Assembly (NCBI GenBank): GCA_963770485.1 | Contig: CAVYPX010000016.1 | Location: 248,001 to 312,000 of the forward strand | Origin: CAVVEC01 sp963770485 | GTDB taxonomy: Bacteria; Acidobacteriota; Terriglobia; Terriglobales; Acidobacteriaceae | Reading direction: 5' to 3' | DNA: 64,000 nt | Shown: positions 34,973-43,246 of the stretch, piece by piece | How positions within the stretch are numbered: position 1 is the first letter of the stretch | Layout: each line of letters starts with the position of its first letter | Translations under genes and position numbers: made by a program | The notes under the pieces: model-generated | Database searches by the model: none | What the model was told of the DNA's origin: nothing | The model's input: only the letters and a program-made list of their open reading frames with translations

Positions 34973-36283
34973 TCACGGCTGAAGCTCAAACACGGTGCCG
35001 CAGCCGTCCTCCCCGCAACCGGGGTTGCCTCCTACCGATGCAACTCCATATAGGTTGCGCCACTTGCCCCAGGTCAGGCCTCCCACAGGGTCATAGCCGT
35101 CCTTCTTGCTTTCGGGAAACCAGTGGAGGACGGCTTCCATCCACGCAGCGCTGTCCGTCCCCGTCGGTTCCAACCTGAACGCAGTGCCCGCCTGCGCTTG
35201 TCCTCCAACGTAGGTCGTGCTGTAGAGATTTCCCTGACTGTCGAACACTATGTAGCCCTCAGGATCGACACCATCGTTGCCGCCTTGGAAGGCATACAGG
35301 GTCGCATAGGACCATTGGTCGGCTTGGTCGGTCGGTGGCGTCAGCTCGAACACGAGCCCGCAACCGGCACCCCCTTGGCAGTTTAAATCCCCTCCGCTGA
35401 TGGTAGTTCCGTAGATATTGCCGGAACTGTCGAAGGTTAACGGTCCTCCCGGAGCGACGCCCGTAGCCCGCTCCGTGAACGAATGAAGTACCGTTTCGCT
35501 CCATCCTTGGCCCTTATTCTTGGGAGGGCTCATGCGATAGACAGTCCCCGATTCGGCGGTTCCCCCCGTCCATGTTGTGCCGTAGAGATTCCCCTCTTGA
35601 TCAAACGTCAAGCCAGCGAAGGGTTCGGCTCCGTCAGGATTGCCTGTGAACGCGTGCAGCACGTGGAAGTGCCACTTGCCACCTTTCGTCGTTGGCCGCT
35701 TCAGCTCAAATACCGTGCCACAACCGTCCTGCTCGCACCCCAGGTCGCCGCCTAGCTCGGTCGCCCCGTACAGATTTCCTTCGCCGTCTAGGACCGGATG
35801 CCCCTGGATTGCGCAGCCATCACTTGTTCCGTTGAGCGTATAGAGAACGGCATATTTCCACACTCCGTCACCGAAGGCCGGAAGCACCAGCTTCCACAGG
35901 AAGCCACAATTCTGCGCACTCTCGCCAGTACCATACAGACCGCCATCTTGGCCCACGATGACGGAGAATGGATAGCCTGGGCTTTGGCTGGTGACATCGT
36001 AGAGCACAGTTTTCGTCCACTTGCCGCCACGGGTTTGTGGAGCAATCAGCTCGTAGATCGTACCCTGGTTATACTTTCCTCCATCGATAGTAGTGCCATA
36101 CAGATTTCCGTTCTTGTCCACAGCTGGCACGCCCGTCGGAAACCAGCCATCGTTGCCCCCCCGAAAGCGATAGATGGTTCGATAGCCGTGCTCGGCTGCG
36201 TTGGCCGCGTCGGTTAATATCGCCACAGCGATCAAAGTCGCCAGCAGAAACATTACTAGGTGAGAGTGCTGGTTTGGCTTCAT
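34973..36283 (-). CDS. GloVer-repeat secreted protein
   Basis: 436 residues from an ATG with AAGGAG about ten bases upstream. A longer frame to 36442 is unsupported. The signal peptide (HLVMFLLATLIAVAILTDAANA) is followed by eight or so units of the type FRGGNDGWFPTGVPAVDKNGNLYGTTIDGGKYNQGTIYEL, i.e. the Gly-Leu-Val-containing 'GloVer' tandem repeat with the core GNLYGTT..GG. It is predicted to be a beta-propeller-like extracellular protein. A paralogue is encoded at 43247 and a relic of a further unit at about 44710. Function unknown. Confidence 0.85.
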   Translation of the reverse strand: MKPNQHSHLVMFLLATLIAVAILTDAANAAEHGYRTIYRFRGGNDGWFPTGVPAVDKNGNLYGTTIDGGKYNQGTIYELIAPQTRGGKWTKTVLYDVTSQSPGYPFSVIVGQDGGLYGTGESAQNCGFLWKLVLPAFGDGVWKYAVLYTLNGTSDGCAIQGHPVLDGEGNLYGATELGGDLGCEQDGCGTVFELKRPTTKGGKWHFHVLHAFTGNPDGAEPFAGLTFDQEGNLYGTTWTGGTAESGTVYRMSPPKNKGQGWSETVLHSFTERATGVAPGGPLTFDSSGNIYGTTISGGDLNCQGGAGCGLVFELTPPTDQADQWSYATLYAFQGGNDGVDPEGYIVFDSQGNLYSTTYVGGQAQAGTAFRLEPTGTDSAAWMEAVLHWFPESKKDGYDPVGGLTWGKWRNLYGVASVGGNPGCGEDGCGTVFELQP

Positions 36284-36664
36284 GGAGGCTATCTCCTTCC
36301 GAGGCGAGCGCAAAGACGAATCCGTGGGCACGATCCGTCGGGCGCTTACTATATCACCGAACGTCCTTGCCGGAACCAGGTTGTTCTCTAAATGCTCACC
36401 GACACGCAGAATCCTGGGAACCTGCAGCCATGAAACTAGCAACTACCTGGAGTGATTAAGATTCGCGAAAAGCGGGAGGGGACGTGCCACATCGGTATGG
36501 TTTGGCTTATTCTGGCGAGACGACCGCATTCGGCGCAATCGTAGTCTAGGTCGTGAACACAGCCGACCCGAGCAGGGCCACAGGCCGCGCCGCTGTTATG
36601 CTCAACCGTTTGCAGTCCCTCCGATTCAGACGGTCATTGAATCGAAAGGCTGGAGCCGCTGCTT
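36284..36664. other. 381-bp gap without a convincing gene
   Basis: Open frames are present on both strands, but none combines a ribosome-binding site with protein-like composition. No repeats noticed. It should contain the promoter of the GloVer gene. Confidence 0.35.
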
Positions 36665-36886
36665 TCAAGCGCTGGTCGAATCGATCCATGCGGGCGAATC
36701 GGCCCGCAGAGTCGAGCTTGTCCAAACCCGCGGTTCGCTGAATTTCTTTCCACCCCACGCGGCGGAAGCGTTCAACGATCCCATCGCGCCCCATGCAGCC
36801 GACAGATCCAGCTTCTCTTCACGTCGGCAGGCGAGCTCTGGCTCACATGAGACTTCCCGCAAAGACAACATCGGTTGCTCTTTCAT
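36665..36886 (-). CDS. possible small protein (73 aa), unknown
   Basis: The frame starts MKEQPMLSLREVSCEPELACRR and contains two similar pieces, SAAWGAMGSL and SAAWGGKKF. A purine-rich AGGGGGG lies six bases before the ATG, the main reason to call it. No family, signal peptide or membrane segment is seen. It is divergent from the NtrC-PilZ gene. It may be a real short gene or a chance frame. Confidence 0.35.
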   Translation of the reverse strand: MKEQPMLSLREVSCEPELACRREEKLDLSAAWGAMGSLNASAAWGGKKFSEPRVWTSSTLRADSPAWIDSTSA

Positions 36887-37168
36887 AGAATTCCCCCCTC
36901 TGGGTCTCTGAACAGTTGCCACAAACTCTATCAAGCAAGCCCGTGGCCAGTCGGAAGCAGTGCCAAGTCGCTCATAACAAACCAGAAATGCCAGTCCAGG
37001 AACGAATCGAACGAGACAATTTGACCCGCTGAACGCGACCGAGCCACTTTGTCGAAGGGGTTCCGGCACAACCGTGGAATTACCTTCGTCACCAATTGCT
37101 GGCTCGCAAGTGATGCCATCCCGCTACGCTGTGGTAGTTTTCCTTTTAGTCAGGCCTTAGGGACAGGT

Positions 37169-38533
37169 GTGGCGCGCCCGAGGCGGGCGCCGCCATTGGG
37201 GGATGCATTGGACGCCGGTGCAGCGGTTCAACGCGAGATCCACGGCACGAAATTCATTATTGCCAGCACCGCCATGAGCCAGTTCATGGGGATGGTCGAA
37301 CGCGTCGCCCGCCACACCGAAACCGTTCTGATCACAGGGGAAACCGGCAGCGGCAAGGAACTGATCGCCTGCAGCATTCACGAATATTCCCACCGCCATA
37401 GCAAACCCTGGGTAGATATCAATTGTGCCGCCCTCCCGGAACACCTGGTGGAGAGTGAGCTATTCGGGTATGAGAAAGGCGCCTTCAGCGGCGCCGACAA
37501 TTCTAAGCCCGGGCTGTTCGAGCTGGCCGATAAAGGCACTCTTTTCCTCGACGAAATCGGCGAACTCCCGCCCCAGGTTCAGGTGAAACTGCTGCGCGTC
37601 CTGGATGGCGCGCCGTACTATCGGCTGGGAGGCCACCGCAAGATCACCGTGGATGTGCGCATCATCGCCGCCACCAATCAGGATCTGGAAGCCGCAGTGC
37701 GAGATGGCCGGTTCCGCAAGGATTTCTTCCATCGCCTGAGCCAGTTTCAGCTGAGAGTGCCACCTTTGCGGGAACGGCCCGAGGATATCCTAGCCCTGGC
37801 CAAGTACTTCCTGTGCGCGAAATCACCGGAAGCCACATTCACTCCGGACGCGCTGCGTGCCCTGCAGGCTTACTCCTGGCCCGGTAACATTCGCGAGCTG
37901 CGCAACACGGTTGCCAAAGTCGCCATGGCGACCACAGGTCCCGAAATCAGCGCCGCCACGGTGCAGGCAGAACTCTCCGACGAGCCCGAAAAAAGCCAGA
38001 TGCCCACCCCCGTCGGTGATCTGGAAGACATGGAAAGACAGATGGTGATGAAGGCGTTGGAACACACGGGAGGCCATCGCGCTAAAGCAGCCGAGCAACT
38101 GGGGATTTCCCGCAGAACCTTAAGCCGCAAGTTGAGGGAGTACCAGATTACTCCGGCGGCTGGCGACAAAAGTCGTGCGCTGGGGGCGCTGAGCCTGCGC
38201 CAACAAAAGTTTTTCCGCGCCAAAGTGAAGTTCCCTGTAACCCTGAAGGACGGCGAGGGCCATGAGAACAGCGTTACGGCGGTGAATGTGAGCGTCGGCG
38301 GGATGGGAGTGGAAGGACTCGCCGATCCTCAGCAGGCCCGCGGATTGATGGACGCCAGCTTTGTTCTGCCCGACACACAAACCCTCATTCAGGCGAAAGT
38401 TCAAGTGGCCTGGGCTGATATCGAAGGCAGAGCAGGGATTACTTTCGTTGTTATAGAACCTGCGGTCTACGAGGAGCTGCAGCACTGGGCAAATCGGAAA
38501 ATGAAACAAGAAGGTTGGGAATTGCCTGTCTAG
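37169..38533 (+). CDS. sigma54-interacting AAA+ regulator fused to a PilZ domain
   Basis: About 454 residues from the GTG at 37169, with AGGGA five bases upstream. Frames up to 37049 exist, but their sequence is not protein-like. There is no receiver domain: after some 30 residues the AAA+ domain starts (Walker A GETGSGKE; sigma54 loop GAFSGA in ELFGYEKGAFSGADNS; Walker B TLFLDEIGELP; SWPGNIRELRN). A Fis-type helix-turn-helix follows (RAKAAEQLGISRRTLSRKLREY). The C-terminal ~110 residues form a PilZ domain (RAKVKFPVTLKDGEGHENSVTAVNVSVGGMGVEGL). It should activate sigma54 promoters under c-di-GMP or other PilZ control. Targets are not evident. Confidence 0.88.
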   Translation: MARPRRAPPLGDALDAGAAVQREIHGTKFIIASTAMSQFMGMVERVARHTETVLITGETGSGKELIACSIHEYSHRHSKPWVDINCAALPEHLVESELFGYEKGAFSGADNSKPGLFELADKGTLFLDEIGELPPQVQVKLLRVLDGAPYYRLGGHRKITVDVRIIAATNQDLEAAVRDGRFRKDFFHRLSQFQLRVPPLRERPEDILALAKYFLCAKSPEATFTPDALRALQAYSWPGNIRELRNTVAKVAMATTGPEISAATVQAELSDEPEKSQMPTPVGDLEDMERQMVMKALEHTGGHRAKAAEQLGISRRTLSRKLREYQITPAAGDKSRALGALSLRQQKFFRAKVKFPVTLKDGEGHENSVTAVNVSVGGMGVEGLADPQQARGLMDASFVLPDTQTLIQAKVQVAWADIEGRAGITFVVIEPAVYEELQHWANRKMKQEGWELPV

Positions 38534-38571
38534 CCAAGTGAATCTCCTCTTACGCTGCGTAGCTGGTAGCG

Positions 38572-38580
38572 AGTCGCTAG
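38572..38580. repeat. direct repeat AGTCGCTAG (left flank of cassette)
   Basis: AGTCGCTAG abuts the left inverted repeat of the hydrolase cassette. The same nine bases recur at 40060-40068, two bases beyond the right inverted repeat. They are a possible target-site duplication, but an inverted copy (CTAGCGACT, near 40110) shows the motif also belongs to local low-complexity sequence. Confidence 0.45.
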
Positions 38581-38609
38581 AACCGGTCTCATAAACCCCA
38601 GGAGAATTT

Positions 38610-39767
38610 TCAATGGCCGCCTGCAAGCGGCAAAACATGCGCGACCAGTTCCCTGAGAAACTGATCCGAGTTCATAAACACCGCAAAATGACCGCCATCG
38701 ATCGGCACAAACTCTTTGTGCGGAGCTTTGATTGCACCGAGATATTGCCTTGCGAGCGCGGTAGGAGTCGTAAAGTCCTCGGTTCCCTGGAAGAAAAACA
38801 TGGGCACTGCAAACTCAAGCCCAAGATCCTTCGGCGTAGAGGACCTTGCCTGTGGAACGAGACGGTCGCCGCTCAGAATCTGCCCGTCGATAGAATCGTT
38901 CAGATCTCGCACGGAATTACCGGGAGCGACCAAAGCAAGTCCAAGGGTCTCGGGGAGGAATCGATCCGCGCCTTCGAGACGGTTCGCCCATTTGCGCTGT
39001 ACGCCGTAGCCCTCACCGTTCGAGTAAGGTGGTGGGCCAATGCGGCGCAGTTCGGCAACAGCCTGCTGATTTCCGGTAGCCTGCGCTTTCTCCAGCAGCG
39101 CGGCATACGCCACAGAGTAGTTCTTTGTCTCATCGGAGACCTGGCCTGTGCCCACGTAAGCGTAGAAAAGGTCTGGTCTGGCCTGCACCATTCGTAGGCC
39201 GAGGATCGAGCCAAAGGAGTGGGCGACGAGAACGATCCTGTCCTTGCCGAGATGCTTCCGCAGATATTCGGACAGTTCGATCCCATCTTGCGCCATGCGA
39301 TCAAGGGTCATGGTGGACGCAATCGAGGGACCGGTTCCACGGAGCGTTCTACCCGCGCCTCGTTGGTCCCATTGCGCTACGGTGAAGCGCTTTTCCCACG
39401 CTGCGAAGAGAGCGAATGACCAAGGATTTGTGACGTCGCCTGGGCCGCCGTGAACAAATAGCAGCACAGGATTCTGTCGATCTTCGCCGCGGATGGTGAC
39501 CCATTGGTCGATGCCTCCGAGGTGTACGTACATTGCCTCGTCAACACCCTTTGCGGAGTCAATCGCATACTGCCGCACGTTGCGCTCCCGCAAGAACGAA
39601 AGTGTCTGGTCGAACTTTCGATAGTCTGCATCGTCGTAAGCGGCTGCCGTCGTGCTCTCTCGTGCCGCGGATTGTTGCAGCGCTGGATTCTGTGCTGGTG
39701 CTGCGACTGACAGGAAGGCAAAGAGGGAGACGTAAACTCCGCAACGAGGCAACATGGGAACTCTCAT
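38610..39767 (-). CDS. secreted alpha/beta hydrolase, proline iminopeptidase-like
   Basis: 385 residues from the ATG at 39767 (a second in-frame ATG is at 39755). The signal peptide is LPRCGVYVSLFAFLSVAAPA. The alpha/beta hydrolase core shows the oxyanion HGGPG at about residues 106-110, WDQRGAGRT, the nucleophile elbow AHSFGS (Ser184), and a terminal VPIDGGHFAVF with the catalytic His. HGGPG plus DQRGAGRS-like spacing points to the S33 proline iminopeptidase/epoxide hydrolase group. Periplasmic or extracellular. The gene lies between IS-like ends, and its upstream sequence is a relic of transposase coding sequence, so it was probably carried in by the element. Confidence 0.85.
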   Translation of the reverse strand: MRVPMLPRCGVYVSLFAFLSVAAPAQNPALQQSAARESTTAAAYDDADYRKFDQTLSFLRERNVRQYAIDSAKGVDEAMYVHLGGIDQWVTIRGEDRQNPVLLFVHGGPGDVTNPWSFALFAAWEKRFTVAQWDQRGAGRTLRGTGPSIASTMTLDRMAQDGIELSEYLRKHLGKDRIVLVAHSFGSILGLRMVQARPDLFYAYVGTGQVSDETKNYSVAYAALLEKAQATGNQQAVAELRRIGPPPYSNGEGYGVQRKWANRLEGADRFLPETLGLALVAPGNSVRDLNDSIDGQILSGDRLVPQARSSTPKDLGLEFAVPMFFFQGTEDFTTPTALARQYLGAIKAPHKEFVPIDGGHFAVFMNSDQFLRELVAHVLPLAGGH

Positions 39768-39807
39768 AGTGGAAGGATACGGATCACGCACGTCGCCAGT
39801 TCCCAAG

Positions 39808-39984
39808 GAGGCATTGATGAAAGCCTCCTCAAGGTGCAATTTTCCTCGGGCCTGCAACTCCTCGGCCAGTACGCGCAAGATGCCTTCCCGATTGCCCTCC
39901 CGTACCCACGGCTGGAAGCGGCGATGGCAGGTCCGGTACGATCACTTCCCACTGGGCATCGGTGAGTTCCCATCGTCCTCGCAT
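39808..39984 (-). pseudogene. IS5-family transposase remnant (internally deleted, frameshifted)
   Basis: From the ATG at 39984 the frame reads MRGRWELTDAQWEVIVPD, the standard N-terminus of an IS5-type transposase. At about 39930 the frame jumps by one base, and the sequence continues CHRRFQPWVREGNREG, ILRVLAEELQARGKL, HLEEAFINAS, matching the region normally some 60 residues further on. The DDE catalytic domain is missing. GGAGG precedes the ATG (at 39986-39993, AGGAGGCC). This is a decayed gene, not functional. Confidence 0.75.
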
Positions 39985-40057
39985 GGCCTCCTTCTGCCCG
40001 TTTTCATACTCGCAGAAAATAGCTAAGTAGGTTCAACCACCGTTTATGAGACAGGTT

Positions 40058-40383
40058 GTAGTCGCTAGGAATCAAAGAGTGCAGATCTCCCTAGCTACTA
40101 GCTACCAACTACTAGCGACTCAGCCCAACGTGATCTGTCGCCAGAAAAGCCTTTCCCAGCTATATCCGCACTCACCGCGTTATCTCTTTAATCTTGAGCG
40201 GAAATGCCGATCCCGTGGATTCGGAACGAGCCAAATTGGCCAGCCGCGCCCGCCACGGGGACAAGCTGTCGCAGGTGGACTCCTGCGGTGTGGCGGCTAA
40301 GTGTTTCTGTAGCAATAGGTTACGCCTTCCGTCGGTTTGGTGCGCGGGTTGCACTAGACACTCCTGCGTAGCACGAAGGAGCC
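40058..40383. other. 326-bp intergenic region right of the IS-ended cassette
   Basis: Contains AGTCGCTAG (40060-40068) and, about 45 bases on, its inverted copy within a CTAGCTACTAGCTACCAACT-like run. No gene was seen. The S8 peptidase promoter must lie here but was not identified. Confidence 0.4.
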
Positions 40384-42129
40384 ATGAAAGACATGTACGG
40401 CGCAATCATGATAATCCGGCGATTCCGTTACGTGGCCCTTGGTTGCCTGATGCTGAGTGCGAACCTGGCGATGGGACAGTCGCGCAGGATCTCAAAGGAT
40501 CTGCTACACCTACGCTCAGGACAGTGGGTCAACGTCATCGTCCAGTACAGTGTACCGCCGACGCAAAAGCACTTTCAGGGGGTGGTAGCTAAGGGCGGTT
40601 CACTGCAAGAGAACCTGCCCCTCGTCAACGGGGGCGCTTTCACGGTAAAGGCCAGCTCTCTGGCAGCCCTGGCAAATGAACCGGATGTGGCCTACATCTC
40701 ACCCGATCGCACCGTCACCGCCACCGCAACGGTTACCGATTTCTACGACCAGGCAGTGCTGGCGCCATACGCGTGGTCCCAGAGTTTGAATGGAAGCGGG
40801 ATCGGCGTGGCGGTGATCGACAGCGGGATCACCAGCGGCAAGGATTTTTCTCCTTTGACCGGCAAGGGCTCGCGGGTCGTCTACAACCAGAGTTTTGTCA
40901 GCGGTCAGACTTCGGCTAGTGACGCGTACGGACACGGCACGCACGTCGCCGGGATTATTGCCGGCAACGGAACGAACTCCAAAGGCACGTCTTATACCAA
41001 GACCTTCGAGGGCATTGCTTACGGCGTAAACCTGATCAACCTGCGGGTTCTCGATCAGAACGGAGCAGGCAGCGACAGCCAGGTGATTGCAGCGATCCAG
41101 AAGGCGATCACTCTGAAGAGCAAGTACAACATTCGCGTCATCAATCTTTCACTTGGCCGCCCGGTTTTCGAAAGCTACAAGCTGGACCCACTTTGCCAGG
41201 CAGTGGAGTCGGCGTGGAAGGCGGGCATCATTGTGGTGGTCGCAGCCGGGAATGAGGGCCGCAACAATTCCGCTGGCACCGACGGATACGGGACGATCAG
41301 TGCTCCCGGCAACGATCCGTATGTGATCACCGTCGGCGCCATGAAGCCGATGAGCACCGCAACACGCGCTGATGACCTGATCGCCAGTTACAGTTCGAAG
41401 GGACCGACTCTGTACGACCATATTGTGAAGCCGGACATCGTGGCTCCGGGCAATATGGCAGCTTCAGTGTTGGCTTCTTCGACGGCAACCCTGGTCAAGA
41501 GCTACCCCGGAAACGTGGTCGCGCTTAGTTCCTACAGCACGAGCACAAAAGGTACTTCTGCTTACTTCACTCTGAGCGGCACCAGCATGGCGACGCCGGT
41601 AGTGAGCGGAGCCGCGGCCTTGTTGCTGCAGCACACCCCGTCGCTTACGCCCGACCAGGTCAAAGCGCGGCTGATGAAGAGCGCGTACAAGACTTTTCCG
41701 CGGGAAAGCACCGCGACCGATCCTTCGACCGGTGACAAGTACACCAGTCAGTACGACATTTTCACGATAGGCGCCGGATACCTCGACATCCAGGCGGCCT
41801 TGTCCAGCACCGACCTTGCCCCGTCGACGGTTGGGGTCGCGATGTCCCCGGCCGTGGCCGTGGATTCGAGCGGAAACGTTTATGTGGTCACGAACTCCTC
41901 GACGATTTGGGGCGGTGGAGTGGTGTGGGGCACCTCGGTGGTATGGGGAACAGCAGTGTTCGGGACGACGGACGTGAGTGGCAAGTCCGTCCTATGGGGA
42001 TCTTCTGTGTGCTGGGGCACCGGCACCGACACCGGTTACAGCGTGGTCTGGGGCACGTCGGTAGTGTGGGGAACTTCAACTGAGAGTGCGACCGAGGCAA
42101 TTTCGATCGCAATCCAGGGGGAGGAGTAA
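40384..42129 (+). CDS. secreted subtilisin-like serine peptidase (S8) with C-terminal WG repeats
   Basis: 581 residues. AAGGAG lies two bases before this ATG and eleven before the next in-frame ATG (40393), so either may be used. A signal peptide precedes an I9-type propeptide (about 45-110, WVNVIVQY...LANEPDVAYISPDR). The catalytic triad is clear: Asp in GVAVIDSGI, His in GHGTHVAGIIAG, Ser in LSGTSMATP, with the oxyanion Asn in AAGNEGRN. After residue 500 comes a Val/Trp/Gly run (VVWGTSVVWGTAVFGT...SVLWGSSVCWGT) with about eight WG units, a tail seen on acidobacterial S8 peptidases. It is exported and self-activating. The membrane-protein gene follows after four bases. Confidence 0.92.
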   Translation: MKDMYGAIMIIRRFRYVALGCLMLSANLAMGQSRRISKDLLHLRSGQWVNVIVQYSVPPTQKHFQGVVAKGGSLQENLPLVNGGAFTVKASSLAALANEPDVAYISPDRTVTATATVTDFYDQAVLAPYAWSQSLNGSGIGVAVIDSGITSGKDFSPLTGKGSRVVYNQSFVSGQTSASDAYGHGTHVAGIIAGNGTNSKGTSYTKTFEGIAYGVNLINLRVLDQNGAGSDSQVIAAIQKAITLKSKYNIRVINLSLGRPVFESYKLDPLCQAVESAWKAGIIVVVAAGNEGRNNSAGTDGYGTISAPGNDPYVITVGAMKPMSTATRADDLIASYSSKGPTLYDHIVKPDIVAPGNMAASVLASSTATLVKSYPGNVVALSSYSTSTKGTSAYFTLSGTSMATPVVSGAAALLLQHTPSLTPDQVKARLMKSAYKTFPRESTATDPSTGDKYTSQYDIFTIGAGYLDIQAALSSTDLAPSTVGVAMSPAVAVDSSGNVYVVTNSSTIWGGGVVWGTSVVWGTAVFGTTDVSGKSVLWGSSVCWGTGTDTGYSVVWGTSVVWGTSTESATEAISIAIQGEE

Positions 42130-42133
42130 AACC

Positions 42134-42889
42134 GTGAACAATCAGATGAAAACGGAGACTTCGCCCATGAAAAGCTCACGGCTGGCAGCGACCTTCATAA
42201 CCATGATTGCGGTCAGCGGATTTGCGATGCTGGGCGGCAGCGCGCTGAAGCTCAATGCCTTGCACCATTACCAATTTCTTTCGTTGCTGGTGATCTCCGC
42301 CGTGGCCTCGCGCATGAGAGTGAAGTTGCCGGGTGTGGACGGCAATATGTCCGTCAATCTGCCGTTCATGCTGATCGCGGCAGCACAATTGAGCTTGTTT
42401 GAAGCGGTGGTAGTGGCCCTGGTTTCGGCCGGAGTGCAGTGCATTCCGAAAGCAGGCGGAAAATTGCAGCCGGTGAAGATGCTGTTCAGCGTCAGCACCA
42501 TGGTTCTGGCCGCGGGCGTGGCGGGCATGCTGTTACACAGCGATTGGCTGGCCGGCGCGACCCACCGGATTGCCTCTCTGCCGCTGGTGGCCGCGTGCAG
42601 CATGTTTTTCCTGGTCAACACCTTGCCGGTAGCTACGATCATTTCGCTGACTGAAGGTTCCCATCTGCTTCGCATCTGGTCGAGCATCTGCCATCTCTCG
42701 TTCCCGTATTACGTAGCCTGCACCGGAGTGACTTCGATTATCACGGCCATGAGCCAGCTCATCGGCTGGCAAGTGCCCTTGGCGATCCTTCCTGTGATGC
42801 TGCTGATGTACCGCTGCTACCGGGTGTATTTCGGGCGTGAAAGCCACGACGAGACGGTAGCGATGCGGGTTCGGGCGGCGCGAGCCTAG
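42134..42889 (+). CDS. polytopic membrane protein, unknown
   Basis: 251 residues from a GTG with GAGGAG seven bases upstream (42121-42126). Later ATGs at 42146 and 42167 are alternatives. Six to seven hydrophobic helices are visible, e.g. LAATFITMIAVSGFAMLGG, FLSLLVISAVASRM, LPFMLIAAAQLSLFEAVVVALVSAG, PLVAACSMFFLVNTLPVATIISL and PLAILPVMLLMYRCYRVYF. It resembles the membrane sensor parts that precede signalling domains in acidobacterial proteins, but no output domain follows. The start lies four bases after the S8 peptidase stop, so the two are co-transcribed. It could anchor or sense for the peptidase (inference). Confidence 0.7.
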   Translation: MNNQMKTETSPMKSSRLAATFITMIAVSGFAMLGGSALKLNALHHYQFLSLLVISAVASRMRVKLPGVDGNMSVNLPFMLIAAAQLSLFEAVVVALVSAGVQCIPKAGGKLQPVKMLFSVSTMVLAAGVAGMLLHSDWLAGATHRIASLPLVAACSMFFLVNTLPVATIISLTEGSHLLRIWSSICHLSFPYYVACTGVTSIITAMSQLIGWQVPLAILPVMLLMYRCYRVYFGRESHDETVAMRVRAARA

Positions 42890-42969
42890 AGAAGCGCGGC
42901 GCTGGATGGCGAGACTCCTTGCTCGGCCGTCCGGCGGCTTACGCATTGGGAAAGGTTAGTCTCTTTGAT

Positions 42970-42998
42970 TCAAAATCCCCGGTCACCGGGGATTTTGA
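42970..42998. terminator. strong bidirectional hairpin terminator
   Basis: TCAAAATCCCCGG-TCA-CCGGGGATTTTGA is a perfect 13-bp stem with a three-base loop. A-rich and T-rich edges fit an intrinsic terminator on either strand. It lies 80 bp after the S8-membrane protein unit. Confidence 0.65.
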
Positions 42999-43246
42999 GC
43001 GTGATGGCGATATTTCGATAGTAATCACGATAATCTGCGCGGCAAGAGCACGAGGGTTTTCTTGGTGAGCGTTCAGGCTCCCAAATTCGCAAAATCTGGC
43101 CGGTCATGCAGTTTCCAGTGGGGCCCTGGATCGTTATCCCGTGCTTTTCTTTGGCAACGCCCCGTTACGTGGTAGGCTTGCTTTGCCGGGGCGGATTCGG
43201 GCCCCTTCCTTCTGGTGCCCGGGCAATACTCCCGCAGAGGTCTGCT
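42999..43246. other. gap between terminator and second GloVer gene
   Basis: Together with 42890-42969 this makes a 357-bp gene-free stretch. Apart from the hairpin I see no feature. An upstream in-frame extension of the GloVer gene (to 43106) has no ribosome-binding site. Confidence 0.35.

Larger units (their letters stand above)
38581..40057. mobile_element. IS5-type element ends enclosing a hydrolase gene and a transposase remnant
   Basis: AACCGGTCTCATAAAC (38581-38596) is matched at 15 of 16 positions by the reverse complement of 40042-40057. In the minus direction the element runs: right end, 57-base leader, the first ~18 codons of an IS5-like transposase, an internal deletion, a ~45-codon transposase piece, then a complete secreted alpha/beta hydrolase gene. 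The hydrolase stop lies 13 bases from the left inverted repeat. The body of the transposase has been replaced by the cargo gene. Such an element could move only if a related transposase acts in trans. Confidence 0.6.

Noticed and set aside
38572..40068. AGTCGCTAG pair as a definite target-site duplication
   Set aside because: The right copy is two bases away from the inverted repeat and a third, inverted copy occurs nearby, so it is kept only as a possibility.
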